A DNA stretch of 64,000 nucleotides from Capniomyces stellatus (Eukaryota > Kickxellomycota > Harpellomycetes > Harpellales > Legeriomycetaceae): contig LUVW01000003.1 of the NCBI GenBank assembly GCA_001661515.1, positions 186,001 to 250,000 of the forward strand, in the 5' to 3' direction. Shown here in pieces: positions 34,853 to 45,166 of the stretch; within the stretch, counting starts at the first letter, position 1; every line of letters begins with the position of its first letter. The notes beneath the pieces were generated by a model. The model did no database searches. It was given only the letters and a program-made list of their open reading frames with translations, and was not told where the DNA came from. The position numbers were made by a program, and so were the translations under genes.

Positions 34853-37219
34853 CACCTCACCTTTGGTATTTGGTACCTTTAGGCAGTGATATATTTATGT
34901 TTGATCCTCGGATGTGTTTTTGATTGAAAATCTATTGTGTTAATCGATCAATCACAGCTATGTTTCGTTTTATTTAAAGTAAAAGCAAAATTTGCAAAAC
35001 GATCTCAATACAAGCTAAAATAAAACAGCAAAACGTCCTTTAAATTCGCCACTTGTTTAATTTTTCTTTTTTTACTTGAAATACTTGTTTAACCTTTCAT
35101 TCGCTCTATTTTTGCTTCATAATAGCTCGTTTTTCGTTTTAGACTTTTCTTGATTTGACTGTTTGGCGTTTATTTTCGTGTTTTCTCTAATTTGAATTAT
35201 TACTGGATAAATGTCTTGATTTTTCCCTTTTTTTTTGTTGAAATTCAACTGCATTCTTATTCTTATACTTCCAGGTGCTCTTCTTGTATTTTCAACTGCC
35301 CTTTTTATACCTCCAGTTGCTCTTCTTATATTTTCAACTACTTTGACCGGAGGGAATCGTTTTTTAATTTTACCTTTGAAAGTACTAGTTTAATACGGAT
35401 TAAGCCCCGCCTAAACCCATATTTACTTAGCAAATATCAATTCTAACCCAACCGCTTTTAGGCTGACGCACATATCTGACCTATATTTATCTTATATTTG
35501 GCCGAATATTTCTCAAGGTGGTGAATAGTTAGGCACAACAATCACAACATGGCGCCTCTAAACATGTATGTCAGCCGGCTTTGTTTTCTGCTTTGTTACC
35601 ATTGTTTTGTTTTTTGTTTTTAGTTGAAATTTACTTTATTCATCTGCGCACTGTTTTGTTCCGCTTTATTTTGTGATTCAACTCAACAATCCATTGTTGT
35701 AATTTAGTTGGCATAACGCAAACATCAACTTATATTCACAAATTAACCAAAATACGTTTCATAACACAATTTTGGTTTTGGATGCCAATTGTTCAAGGAT
35801 TATTGCTGTGATTTGAACAGTGTCCAAGGTCTCGCACATGATTTCTGTCTGCATTCTTAACTACGGGGAAAGTGTTTTTTTTTACCAAAACAAGAATAGC
35901 CCTAGACTAGCGCACTAAACGAATTTCGAATATCTTTGGTACCCAACACGATGTGCGCAGAATGTCAAAATGCGCAAATTTGGCTGGATGTTTATAATAC
36001 TAAACCTTCTTATCATCAATAAGCGTAAAGTAAAATCATATTGGTTCTTGCACATTTTTTTTCACTTCTCTCTCCCCCCACCCTATTTTATAACACGCTT
36101 GGGGGTGTTGGACCAGATAAGCTGTATTTGCTGTGTTGGTAAATGAACTTAGCAGTTTCAAGACGTCTTATTCGAGTAAATTGGGTTGGCATTAACGAAG
36201 GTGGATCAAAGACCAAGCTTATCAAGTATGCAAATCATAGGAGCTGCATAGTTTGTTTAGGTCTTGAGTCTAGGCGTTAATTAATTTTTGTTCAAACGAA
36301 AGCAAATAGAGTTTATTATCCAAGGCGATAGATACCATTCAGAAATCCTTCATTCAATCTACCCCGATTATAACATTGGTGTTCTAAGTCTTATGCATTA
36401 TACCAACCTTCGAGTTCTGTTAATTTAATATTAGTGCTTTCCAGCTAAACTCCACTATAAAAAAAAACTTTAATTGTGTTTGGTCCAGTCCCCAATGTGA
36501 CTACTATTATCATGTTGATAAATCAATTTGGGTGCCTCAAACCCTTGATTACAATTAGATAATGTTGGTCACAAACTGACCACAATAGTGGTTTCCCAAC
36601 TATGGGGTTAGAACAACACTTTTCACGTTGAGAATTCTTGAGAAAATAAATTACATTTGCTGAATGAGGGTAACTTTTTAAAGCTTATTTTTCTTCCATT
36701 TTTCAAGTTTCTTTTTTTTATTTTATCGAAATGTTTTTTTTATTTTTGTACCAAGCCAGTTGACATTTTTTCTTAGAGTTTTTACTTATTGTCTTTGTTT
36801 TTATTAGATTTTGATTCAATTGTCTTTGCAGCATTCAAGATACTAATTCCTAAAACAATAATCGACAATATTTCACCTAGTGCAATGCTCTACAATTGAA
36901 ACTATAACGCTTTACTTTAGCGCTGTTGGTTATAGCAAAAAATAAATATATATAACGATGTTTGAGCTAAAGCAATTGAGACAAAAAAAAACTCCTAAAG
37001 AGCATATACATACAAATACCTGGATATTTCAACATTTGTTAAACTGTGTTCGTATTTATTCTTAACAAGCCGCAACACCTATTCTGCAAGACCAAATCCA
37101 TTTATCCCATCGCCACACATTCGCCTATTCATTGAAAGAAACAGACCGACTGGTATACATATCTACATTTATATAGAAGTTAGCAAAAGTACATTACTTG
37201 AATAGCAAATCCAAATACC
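34853..37219. other. Intergenic, 2.4 kb, between divergent genes
   Basis: AT-rich. A ~39-bp direct duplication (CTCCAGKTGCTCTTCTTRTA type) lies at about 35268-35345. A 45-codon ATG frame at 36143-36280 (+) reads MNLAVSRRLIRVNWVGI and onward with unusually GC-rich codons; it may be a microprotein or a gene remnant. Nothing else was recognised. Confidence 0.5.
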
Positions 37220-38673
37220 ATGAAACACGGTAAAAAAAACGAAAAAGAATGTGCAGGTGAGCAAAACTACCAATCGCACCAGCTAGAAATAATGAGCAAA
37301 GAGAGCAACAGCACCTTATCTTGCCACGAATACACCAGTGATAAGCTAGTGTTTGATTCGGAAGGGAATAGGGCCAACGTCACAGACAGCAAATCAAGGC
37401 TTGAAGCGAACGAATGGTATAAAGACCCATTCTACATCGACGAAGAGTATTACTTATCTAAAATCAACACCAAAATCAAACCATTACCACCCAAAAAAAA
37501 AGAATGGAGCTTCAAAGCCTTCTTCAACTTTATAACTTTTAGAAAGACAAAGCTGAGCACATACAAAAAATGGTCCCCTGTACTTATCTATGTTTTAATG
37601 TCGATCGTGCTTTTATCGCTCGTAATCATTTTCAAAGGTCAGATAGTAAAGGCTGCCACCGACTTGTCGTCGTGGTTTATTAAAGCAGGAATTTGGTAAG
37701 AGTCTGATGATTATTATTTTGTAATATTCAGCCTTATGCGTATATTTAATCGAAGAACACAAATTATGCCGGCTTGGGCCTACGCACTTGCCACCAGTCT
37801 GTTATTAACTCCATTTTTTTTAATATTATCATTTGGATACCAACGTCAAAACTAATTTTATTACTGAACTTGTAGGGGGTATCTTTTGTATATTTTTATT
37901 GTCTTCATTCTATGTTTCCCCCCAATGCATGGGTATGGAAAAGTGGTGCTGTTTTCGGGTTTTATTTTCGGGTTCCCAAACGGGTTTATCCCAGTGTTTA
38001 TTGGCGGGCTACTGGGCGGAATATGCTGTTTTGAGGTTGGAAAAAGGGTCAGTAAAGATTACATCTTGGGTCTCTTGAGCTCTAGTAAAAATCTTAGCAC
38101 TTTTGTTAAGATTATTGAGAAAAAAGGTTTTGGGGTAAGTTATAAGCAGCTACACATTTATATATTTCGGTTAATTGCTCCAACTATGTATACATACATA
38201 CATACATACATACATACATACATGCATATATATATGTATATTTGCTTTGACTGCGGAACTAAAACAGATGATGTATCGCATTGTAGCTACTTTTGCTTTT
38301 CAGGCTGGCGCCATACCCTTTTACCATCACAAACATCATCCTGAGCTCAACCAGAATAACACTTTTAGATTACACGCTTGCCACAGCGCTATCGCTTTTA
38401 AAGTTACTGATCCATGTATACTTGGGCTCAACTATAAAAAACATTGCCGATGTGTTCAAATACAAAAGTGAACATCCAAATGAGTCAGACTCGGATTTAA
38501 AACCCAAGGGCCACGCAAGTCTAAAAACTGAGGTCATTGTTCTTGTCTGCACAATCTTGCTTGGAATTGTAACTTTTGTGTATATATACTATCTAATCAA
38601 CAGAGAAATAAAAAAGGAGCTAATTGAAGAAGAGCTTGAAGAGGCGCAGCACAACAAGTTGGACCAGCAATAA
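37220..38673 (+). CDS. TVP38: Golgi membrane protein of the TVP38/TMEM64 (VTT domain) family
   Basis: Exons 37220-37695, 37876-38134 and 38287-38673 (introns 180 and 152 bp) encode about 373 aa. After a charged cytosolic N-terminus (~120 aa) there is a first membrane span (LIYVLMSIVLLSLVIIF). Exon 2 has the VTT core FPPMHGYGKVVLFSGFIFGF and GFIPVFIGGLLGG. Exon 3 continues LLLLFRLAPYPFTITN and LIHVYLGSTIKNI, then a last span and an acidic tail. The exon 3 acceptor (TTGTAG, 38281-38286) is chosen because it alone keeps RLAPYPF in frame with phase 0. Family knowledge: Tvp38 resides in Golgi/tubular membranes, and VTT-domain relatives (VMP1, TMEM41B) are lipid scramblases. The length fits yeast Tvp38 (337 aa). 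Confidence 0.93.
38189..38226 (+). repeat. (CATA)n microsatellite in TVP38 intron 2
   Basis: About nine tetranucleotide units, followed by an AT dinucleotide stretch, inside the intron 38135-38286. Confidence 0.9.
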
Positions 38674-39169
38674 GTCTCAGCACGCTTTAGTTTTAAATAT
38701 AGCTTTACCGTAGAAATCAAGTTTTTGCTAATATTCGTAATTTATTTTTTATTTTTATCAACTTACACAATTTAGCTTAATATAAAAGAAGAAAAAAAAA
38801 TATAAAAAAAACTCTTTTGACTACAATATCATTTTGGTCGGTTATTCGATTAATGCCTAAAACTGCCGCCAAAGACCCTGCAGTGCAAGTTGATACGTGG
38901 GTATATACATCCAGTGTAGTTGGTTGGTATACCAACAGTCAGTTTCAGGTGTTTGACTACACAACAATGAAGTTTTAAGCATTTGATTTAGGACCAAATA
39001 TGTGATATACAGAATAATTATCAATAGAGCAATGTAATGGATAACTGTTGTATAAATAAATAAAAAGTCTATTAGCCACACAAGTTCATGCTGCTCATTG
39101 CGCTGTGCTAATCACTGAAGTTCTTGAAAAGTGCAAAGGCGAATATTTGTGAAAATTGAACGATATTTC
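38674..39169. other. Intergenic between convergent genes
   Basis: AT-rich 3' spacer; nothing recognised. Confidence 0.7.
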
Positions 39170-41282
39170 TTAGTCTAGCATAGATGTAGGATTCAGCTTT
39201 ATTATAGCGTCTGCTGGCAGCCCGCCAAATGAGTCTAGGCCACATTTGGCTCTGATTCTGATATATTTCAACCGGGTCCACTTTTGTAGACCAAATGTGG
39301 CATAAACAACACTCTCGGTAAACCCATTGATGTCCATCAGATCTAAGATCTCTAGGTTAGGCAATAATTCGGGTTTTAGGCATCTCAAAAACTCGTCGTT
39401 CAGCCGCATGCAACTCCAAGCTCTTAGCTCACGTAGATTAGTTACGCGCTTTATCAGCAGCGCCATGCTCGTCGAGCTAACCATACAGCCTCCCACATCC
39501 AGAACTCTTAGTCGTGTAGACAGGTGGGCTTCTAGCGCATATATAGTTTGGTCACTGATGTTTGTAGCTCGAAGCTGTAGTTCCTCCAGATAAGGACAGT
39601 TCTCAATTATTGGTATCAGATCAGCGTCTCTAAGCTCCACCCTATTGGTGACATTGAGGGATCTAAGATTGGGCAGGCTTGATGAAACGAGATTCATTGC
39701 CTCAAGATCCCACATTATAAAGTCGGTTAGGTTCAGATGTGTTAGGTTTGGATAAGTTGAAAACAGGCTTTGCAACAGCTCAATTCGGCGACTGTGGCTG
39801 GTTATGCCATTTGGATTTAGGATGGTCAACTCGGTTACTAGCGGGCAGTAACTTTCCATAAATTGCTGTAGCCGATTGATTGTTCCGCTTGAGACTTCCG
39901 AAGTCCTATTGGGGTATAGCGGGAGATTCCTTGAGCTGCTACCAAATGACGAACCACCAATAGGCGTTTGAGGAGCACTTTGCGAAGATTCAGAGTCTCC
40001 ACCAAGCATATTACCAACACCAGGAGTTCCAGGAATAGGCACAGCTACCACAGGTGGTAAACCATGAGTTAATGATAACGACGGTGTCCTATTGGTATTG
40101 CCAATATTGCTAGTATTGGTATTGGTATTGGTATTGGTATTGGTATTGGTATTGGTATTGGTATTGGTATTGGTATTGGTGTTGGTATTGGTATTGGTGT
40201 TGTCAATATTGTTGGTCCTGGTGTTGGTATTAGTGTTGGTGCTATTATTTTGTAAATTCATATCCGATTGACCGGTAACTAATGTGCCATCGGTAGAGTC
40301 AAGCGACGCACGGGTTTGGTTTGAGATTTGTAAAGCTAGCGAAGAAATGGTACTATTTCGGTTGGTGTTGGAAATATAGTTGGAGTTGAAATCAGGTATT
40401 GCGTTGCTCCTGGTATCGGGCGGCGATAGCTCTAGATCGGATGTGTAGCTTGTATATGGAAAAGCAAAAACACCGTGTTGGCTGCGCTCTTTGCTTTCTA
40501 CTTTGCCACGAGCACTGGTACTGGCAAAACTATAAACCGGGGTCTCTTCTTCGACTCTTTTATCATGTACATCTGGGTACTGCTCTCTGCTCTTGTTTTT
40601 GTGGCTATAGGCGTGGCTGTGGTATTTGACTCCGCTTAGGCCGACAGGGGCTTGACCGCTTGATGACGACGATAAACAAAATGACGAGCTTCGAGGGGAG
40701 TGGTGTATTGAACATGACGCGCTCGATGTAGACCCTGATCTAGACAAAGGCTTTGGGATCGTCCACGAGGGGTCTTCTCTTGATGAGCTTACAACAGGAA
40801 TACTTTGGTTTCCTGCTGGTAAGGTGGATACTGTAAGGATTTCTATCGGTGGTACAATCAACGCCTTCTTTACGTGTCTGCCATGGGACATCAATATGCT
40901 CCTCATTGCCGCAAGCCGTCTTTTGTCCAAGGGAAATATCATACGCTTCCAAAGATGCCTAGAGGCTGCTGCCTTCCACTGATGACAAACCAGACTCACG
41001 CTTTTCAAGTCTTTGGGTGTTAGGTAGGAAAATATAGTGCCCAAGACATCTGATGGCATAGAGCCAAAGGATGTCATGGCCGATTGCATTGATGAAATCG
41101 AGTATGTCCGGGATGTTCGGTACTTATCGAATCCAAATGGGCCAGAAAATACCTCAGTTAGCGATGGCAAAAAGCCGGCATAGTTCATTTTATTCAAATT
41201 CGCACTGTCCGAAAAATCGCCAGTTGACTCTGAATGCTTGAATTTCGAGTTGGAATCCATTTCGATAAAAGACCTGTTATTC

Positions 41283-41338
<56 letters not shown>

Positions 41339-41548
41339 ATTTTCATTTTTCTTTTCGTTTCTCTTTTCGTATTTCATTTCATTATTAGGGTGCTCTGATT
41401 TCATGCCGTTTTTCTTAATCCCTTGGGGTGCTGGCTGCTTTGAAGGCTCGGCATTCATTGAATCTAATGCATTGGTTATTCCCTTTATTTCCTCATCTTT
41501 ATTCAAGCCAGCGTTTATAAACTCTGCCTTTGTCTCTTCACTTTCCAT
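39170..41548 (-). CDS. F-box and leucine-rich-repeat protein
   Basis: A single frame of 792 aa with ATG at 41548. An F-box lies at about residues 165-210 (MPSDVLGTIFSYLTPKDLKS ... CHQWKA...LWKRM), the part that would bind Skp1 in an SCF ubiquitin ligase. The last ~220 residues form leucine-rich repeats (LTELTILNPNG, LTHLNLTDF, LRSLNVTNR, LEELQLRATN, LRVLDVGGC, LRELRAWSC, LEILDLMDI), the substrate-binding part in FBXL proteins. Between them is a ~330-residue disordered insert with a long Asn-Thr dipeptide run; near the N-terminus there is a Glu-Asn dipeptide run. Ortholog identity (for example Grr1) is not claimed, as there are too few repeats. The target is unknown. Confidence 0.92.
40114..40205 (-). 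repeat. Hexanucleotide microsatellite, Asn-Thr coding
   Basis: ATTGGT units (plus strand), about 14 with a few GTTGGT variants, encode an NT dipeptide run inside the F-box/LRR gene. Confidence 0.95.
41284..41343 (-). repeat. Hexanucleotide microsatellite, Glu-Asn coding
   Basis: GTTTTC units (plus strand), about nine nearly perfect, encode an EN dipeptide run near the N-terminus of the F-box/LRR protein. Confidence 0.95.
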
Positions 41549-41675
41549 TTACAGCTGTTTGGCCGAGTTCCAGCGTCTCTTACTTTGTTTGCCTTTGTTT
41601 TATTTATTTTAAAAAAGCTTTGCTTTGCTTTATTCTGTATTGATTGTTGTTTTATTATATATTATCGTGAGCTGA

Positions 41676-41909
41676 TTATTGTTGAATGGTGGCGTCTTTA
41701 ACTTTAATACCGTTGCCACTAATATTAACATGGAACTCTAGCTTATTGCGGCCTTTTGTTTTTATGTTATTGCCGTGTTGTTTTTTGGTTTTGGCTTGGC
41801 TAATTACAATGTAGCTCAAGAGAATAGGCGCTAAGTTTCTAATTGAAATCCCACCTTGATTGACAGGAATTATCAACCTACTTTCCACCATTAAAGAAGC
41901 TTGAACCAT
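41676..41909 (-). CDS. Small hypothetical protein (77 aa), tentative
   Basis: An ATG-initiated frame upstream of, and in the same orientation as, the F-box gene, only 127 bp from its start. It begins MVQASLMVESRLIIPVNQGG and ends with a mixed polar stretch. No family is recognised. Codon composition is less AT-biased than the surrounding spacer. It could be a first exon of something longer, an upstream ORF region, or chance. Confidence 0.35.
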   Translation of the reverse strand: MVQASLMVESRLIIPVNQGGISIRNLAPILLSYIVISQAKTKKQHGNNIKTKGRNKLEFHVNISGNGIKVKDATIQQ

Positions 41910-42400
41910 TGCTTTTTTTTCCTCTTCATAAATTCAAGTTCAATCGGCTTTTTCTGTAAGCCAACAAATGCAAGCTTTCGTTGTTTGTTGTTCGTTTTAC
42001 CACCTTCAAACTACTATTATGGCCATTGTTGTCGCCACCCCGGTTCTGTTTAGGCGGTACTGCATTCCAAGAACAAACCAGAGAATATAGTGTCACAATA
42101 TATGTATTGACAAAACAAAAAAAAGCACGTAAAAAGTGTCCAAGGTACTAGGTAAAATAAAAACAAAAGTAGAGTAAACGTCTAAAGAGTTATGTAATTA
42201 CAAATGGTCTTCAAAAATCAACAACTGTGTTGTTGCGGTTGTCGTTTCTTTGAACAAATATTAGCTGTTCGCTCCATCAAGTATCAACAGTTCATATTGC
42301 TAAATATCAGCTTCATTATCAAATATCAACTACTTCAGTAAGAGCAGAGTTTGCCGATTCAATGCCCGGTAAGATATATTTGCACAAGCGATGCGGGCGT
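41910..42400. other. Intergenic
   Basis: AT-rich sequence downstream of the methyltransferase gene; nothing recognised. Confidence 0.65.
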
Positions 42401-43441
42401 CTATTTCTCTTTATATAGCAATAGCAGCGGCCGTTTAAAGCCGTTGGGTTTCTTGGTCTGAACGTCTAGCTCTCCGCACTTGGAAAACCCAACTTTGTCG
42501 ACTAGAAACTGCTGGAATTGATCTGGCATAAGCTTGATGTTGCTGTAGTTTCTCTTCATGTCCTCATTTATTTTACTCCTTTTATAGTATCCCGACCATG
42601 GCTGAGGCTCTAGAATAAAATAGCCACCCTTTCTCAGCTTGCTAAAAACCTTTTCAAAAAATGCAACTATCCCTTCATCTCCATGGTTTAAGTGTATCCA
42701 TTTGGTTATGCTTAGCGCCAATATAATGTCGTAGCCATCGCCATCTAGCCACTCGGTATCATCGTTGACCCAATCCGAGGCAAAGAAAAACACCTTTTCA
42801 GCCAACTTTAAAGGCACAGCTGCTACGCTGGCTGCTTTACAGGAATCGTGTTTAGCTTCTGTTTCCAAAGCAGCTACTGCTAAATCGCTCTCAATTTCAT
42901 CTTTTAGCAATGTGCATCCTTGGCCACCACTGTCTGCGCTATTCTTAAGCCGGTGTGGCTTGCATGGTATAGTGCCGAATAGGACCGGCATGGAGACGGG
43001 AAAGTAATTTAGCTTGTACGGCACCCCTACCTCTACCTCCGCCTGCTCATGCTCATGCTCATGCTCATGCTTACCTTCTTTCTGATTTATCGGCTCATTG
43101 TTCTTTTGTAGCGAGTTTATGAAAAACAGATTCTGGCGTGCAGTTCGGATTAACTTTTGATCAATATCCACACCAACGATTCTGTGCAGATCTCTTCTCT
43201 TTGCTAATTCGATTGTTACTATCCCGGTGTTGCAGCCTATATCAAGACAGCTCGAGCCAGAAAATATGCTTGTTGGAATTGCTGCCAATCTAGGATCGTT
43301 AGACCAGTCTCCAGGATTTCTATAGCCGTAGTAGTTTGGATAGTTTCCGTGATTTAGCTTGGTGTTTTCAACTTCTTTGTACTCATTTTCAGTATACTCA
43401 TACTCGGCTTCTTGACTATCCTTTCCTTGTTTTCTTTTCAT
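42401..43441 (-). CDS. bmc1: Bin3/MePCE-type RNA 5'-phosphate methyltransferase
   Basis: A single frame of 346 aa with ATG at 43441. SAM-binding motif I is SCLDIGCNTGIVTIELAKR (about 63-82), followed by VGVDIDQKLI. The C-terminal half has the Bin3 signatures LSITKWIHLNHGDEG and GGYFILEPQPWSGYYKR, and a late Phe-Lys-Arg-Pro segment (NGFKRPLLLLYK). The preceding NPGDWSNDPRL segment matches the family's start. Bin3/MePCE enzymes put a methyl on the gamma-phosphate of 7SK or U6 RNA, and in fission yeast Bmc1 is a telomerase RNA component. Between motif I and the active site there is a lineage-specific insert with a Glu-His run and Cys-rich loops. The RNA target in this fungus is unknown. Confidence 0.95.
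   Translation of the reverse strand: MKRKQGKDSQEAEYEYTENEYKEVENTKLNHGNYPNYYGYRNPGDWSNDPRLAAIPTSIFSGSSCLDIGCNTGIVTIELAKRRDLHRIVGVDIDQKLIRTARQNLFFINSLQKNNEPINQKEGKHEHEHEHEQAEVEVGVPYKLNYFPVSMPVLFGTIPCKPHRLKNSADSGGQGCTLLKDEIESDLAVAALETEAKHDSCKAASVAAVPLKLAEKVFFFASDWVNDDTEWLDGDGYDIILALSITKWIHLNHGDEGIVAFFEKVFSKLRKGGYFILEPQPWSGYYKRSKINEDMKRNYSNIKLMPDQFQQFLVDKVGFSKCGELDVQTKKPNGFKRPLLLLYKEK
43036..43067 (-). repeat. Hexanucleotide microsatellite, Glu-His coding
   Basis: Four to five CTCATG units (plus strand) encode an EH run in the insert of the Bin3/MePCE protein. Confidence 0.9.
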
Positions 43442-45166
43442 TTAAAATCTAAAAAAGAACAGGAGAATGAAGAATGAATAACTGGGAATAAGGAATAAGG
43501 AATTAGGAATAAGAGGACTATGCGGCAATTAATAGAGTGGTTAACCAGGGACTATTCGAGTTTGATTGCTGAGCCCTGAAAGGTGGATGATACTAGTTGA
43601 AAATTACAATCAGTTTTATGTTTGGCGTTTAAAAAGGCCAGCTATTTTCAATAAAAAAAATATAAAATGGCTGGCTATTTGCTTCTTTTTTTGTTGTTGG
43701 ATTAATATAGTTTTTTGAACAAGTAGTGTCACTTTTAAAGTTGGTTAGTAGAGGGAAGAAAGATGTTCTAGCCAGTGGAATTCTGCAAAAAGGCAAGTTT
43801 TAGTTTAATTTTAAAACGAATAATTGAGCAAAGGAAAAAAATGAGTCAAAGCAAAAGGTTTTTTTTAACTGCTGATGAAGTATTTGTTGAGAATGTATAA
43901 AGCTCGTATTTGATGAGTTCTGTTGCGTTCAATTGGTCTATCTACAAACGGGTTTTATTGGCAGCTTGGAGCTGGGAGATGGTGAAGAAGCTAGGATAAA
44001 GAGACGGCGATTAATTGTTGGCTGTTTATAAATAGAACACAAAGCAAGGTGATTGGGAAGTTAAGGTTTGTTTTTCGAGTTTTGTTCGAGCTTCGTTTTG
44101 GGACTTTGTATGAAAGTAACCTTTTATTACAGTGGTGAAACAATTAACCAGCATCATCAGTTGAGTAGATTTGGTTAATTTAGTGGTGATTGAGTAGCAG
44201 ACGTTTATTGGACGCAAAGCAACTTGGATTGCAAAATCTAGAGCAAAGCAAATAAAGAGATGATAAGTTTGATGTGATAGTTGCGTAAATGCTCTTTTTC
44301 AAAACTGCGAGAATTAACTTGGCGAATTGAAAGCCTATGACACTCAGGTGTTTTCGATTGAAATTGGCATCAAGAAAAGAAAAACATTGTGAAATCTATT
44401 TTGTTTTGCTAAGCTTAATCCAGATTACTCCAACATTTAGTTTTGAAATTGCTGCTACTTTTTATTTATTTATTATTCAAAATGATTACTTTTACAAAAT
44501 GCTAAGTGTTGAAATTAAGGCGATTGTTTCATAAGTTTTAGTTTTAGAAATTTGCTTGGTTGTTTTAAACTACAATGGAGCGGAAGCGTAAATAAAAAGC
44601 TAGATTTAAATACCTGCAGAGGATTGTCGATTAAAAATAAATGATCAAAACAGTTTAGAAGGAAGAAAATAAACCAGTTTGTTAGTAAAAGTTTAATCCC
44701 AAAATTAACCACCTCAAGATAATACCAATTAAACGTAAAGCAGAATATTCAGTCAAACCAACAAAACTGAATAATAATAAATACAACATTGGTGCCAATG
44801 GCATAAAAACGCAACGGTATTTAATGCAGTTTCACCCCCCAGTTATAAAAAAAATATACCTAATTTAAAACATTACTTGCGAAATTACACTTTAATAGCG
44901 ACTGCTAGCACACGTTTCAAGTCTACAGTCCCAAGAAGCATTGCAGCAGAGCCAAGCAGAGCCAAACAGAGTACCTGTGGGTAGAACAGTTTCATTAACT
45001 GCCAGACAGCACTCAAATCTAAATATAAGGGAGGAAACTAAAGCGAAGCGCGTTTATCAAAATCAGACCAAAGGTCTACGTTTTAATAGTCAAAAGCCCC
45101 CCCCCCCCTCCCCACAGATCTGAAATCAGCAGGATCTGAAGAGAGCTTTCAAATAGCAGTTTAGCC
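43442..45166. other. Intergenic, 1.7 kb, between divergent genes
   Basis: Promoter side of both the methyltransferase (-) and WDR48 (+) genes. It contains AGGAATAAGGAATTAGG-like repeats at about 43484-43515 and, just 5' of WDR48, CAGAGCCAA repeats (~44946-44972) and a C10 tract near 45101. No gene was seen. Confidence 0.6.

Noticed and set aside
40114..41343. Telomere- or satellite-type meaning for the hexamer arrays
   Set aside because: The ATTGGT and GTTTTC units lie inside one coding frame and translate cleanly to dipeptides.
41238..41612. Plus-strand frame with a Phe-Ser run
   Set aside because: Complement of the Glu-Asn microsatellite in the F-box/LRR gene.
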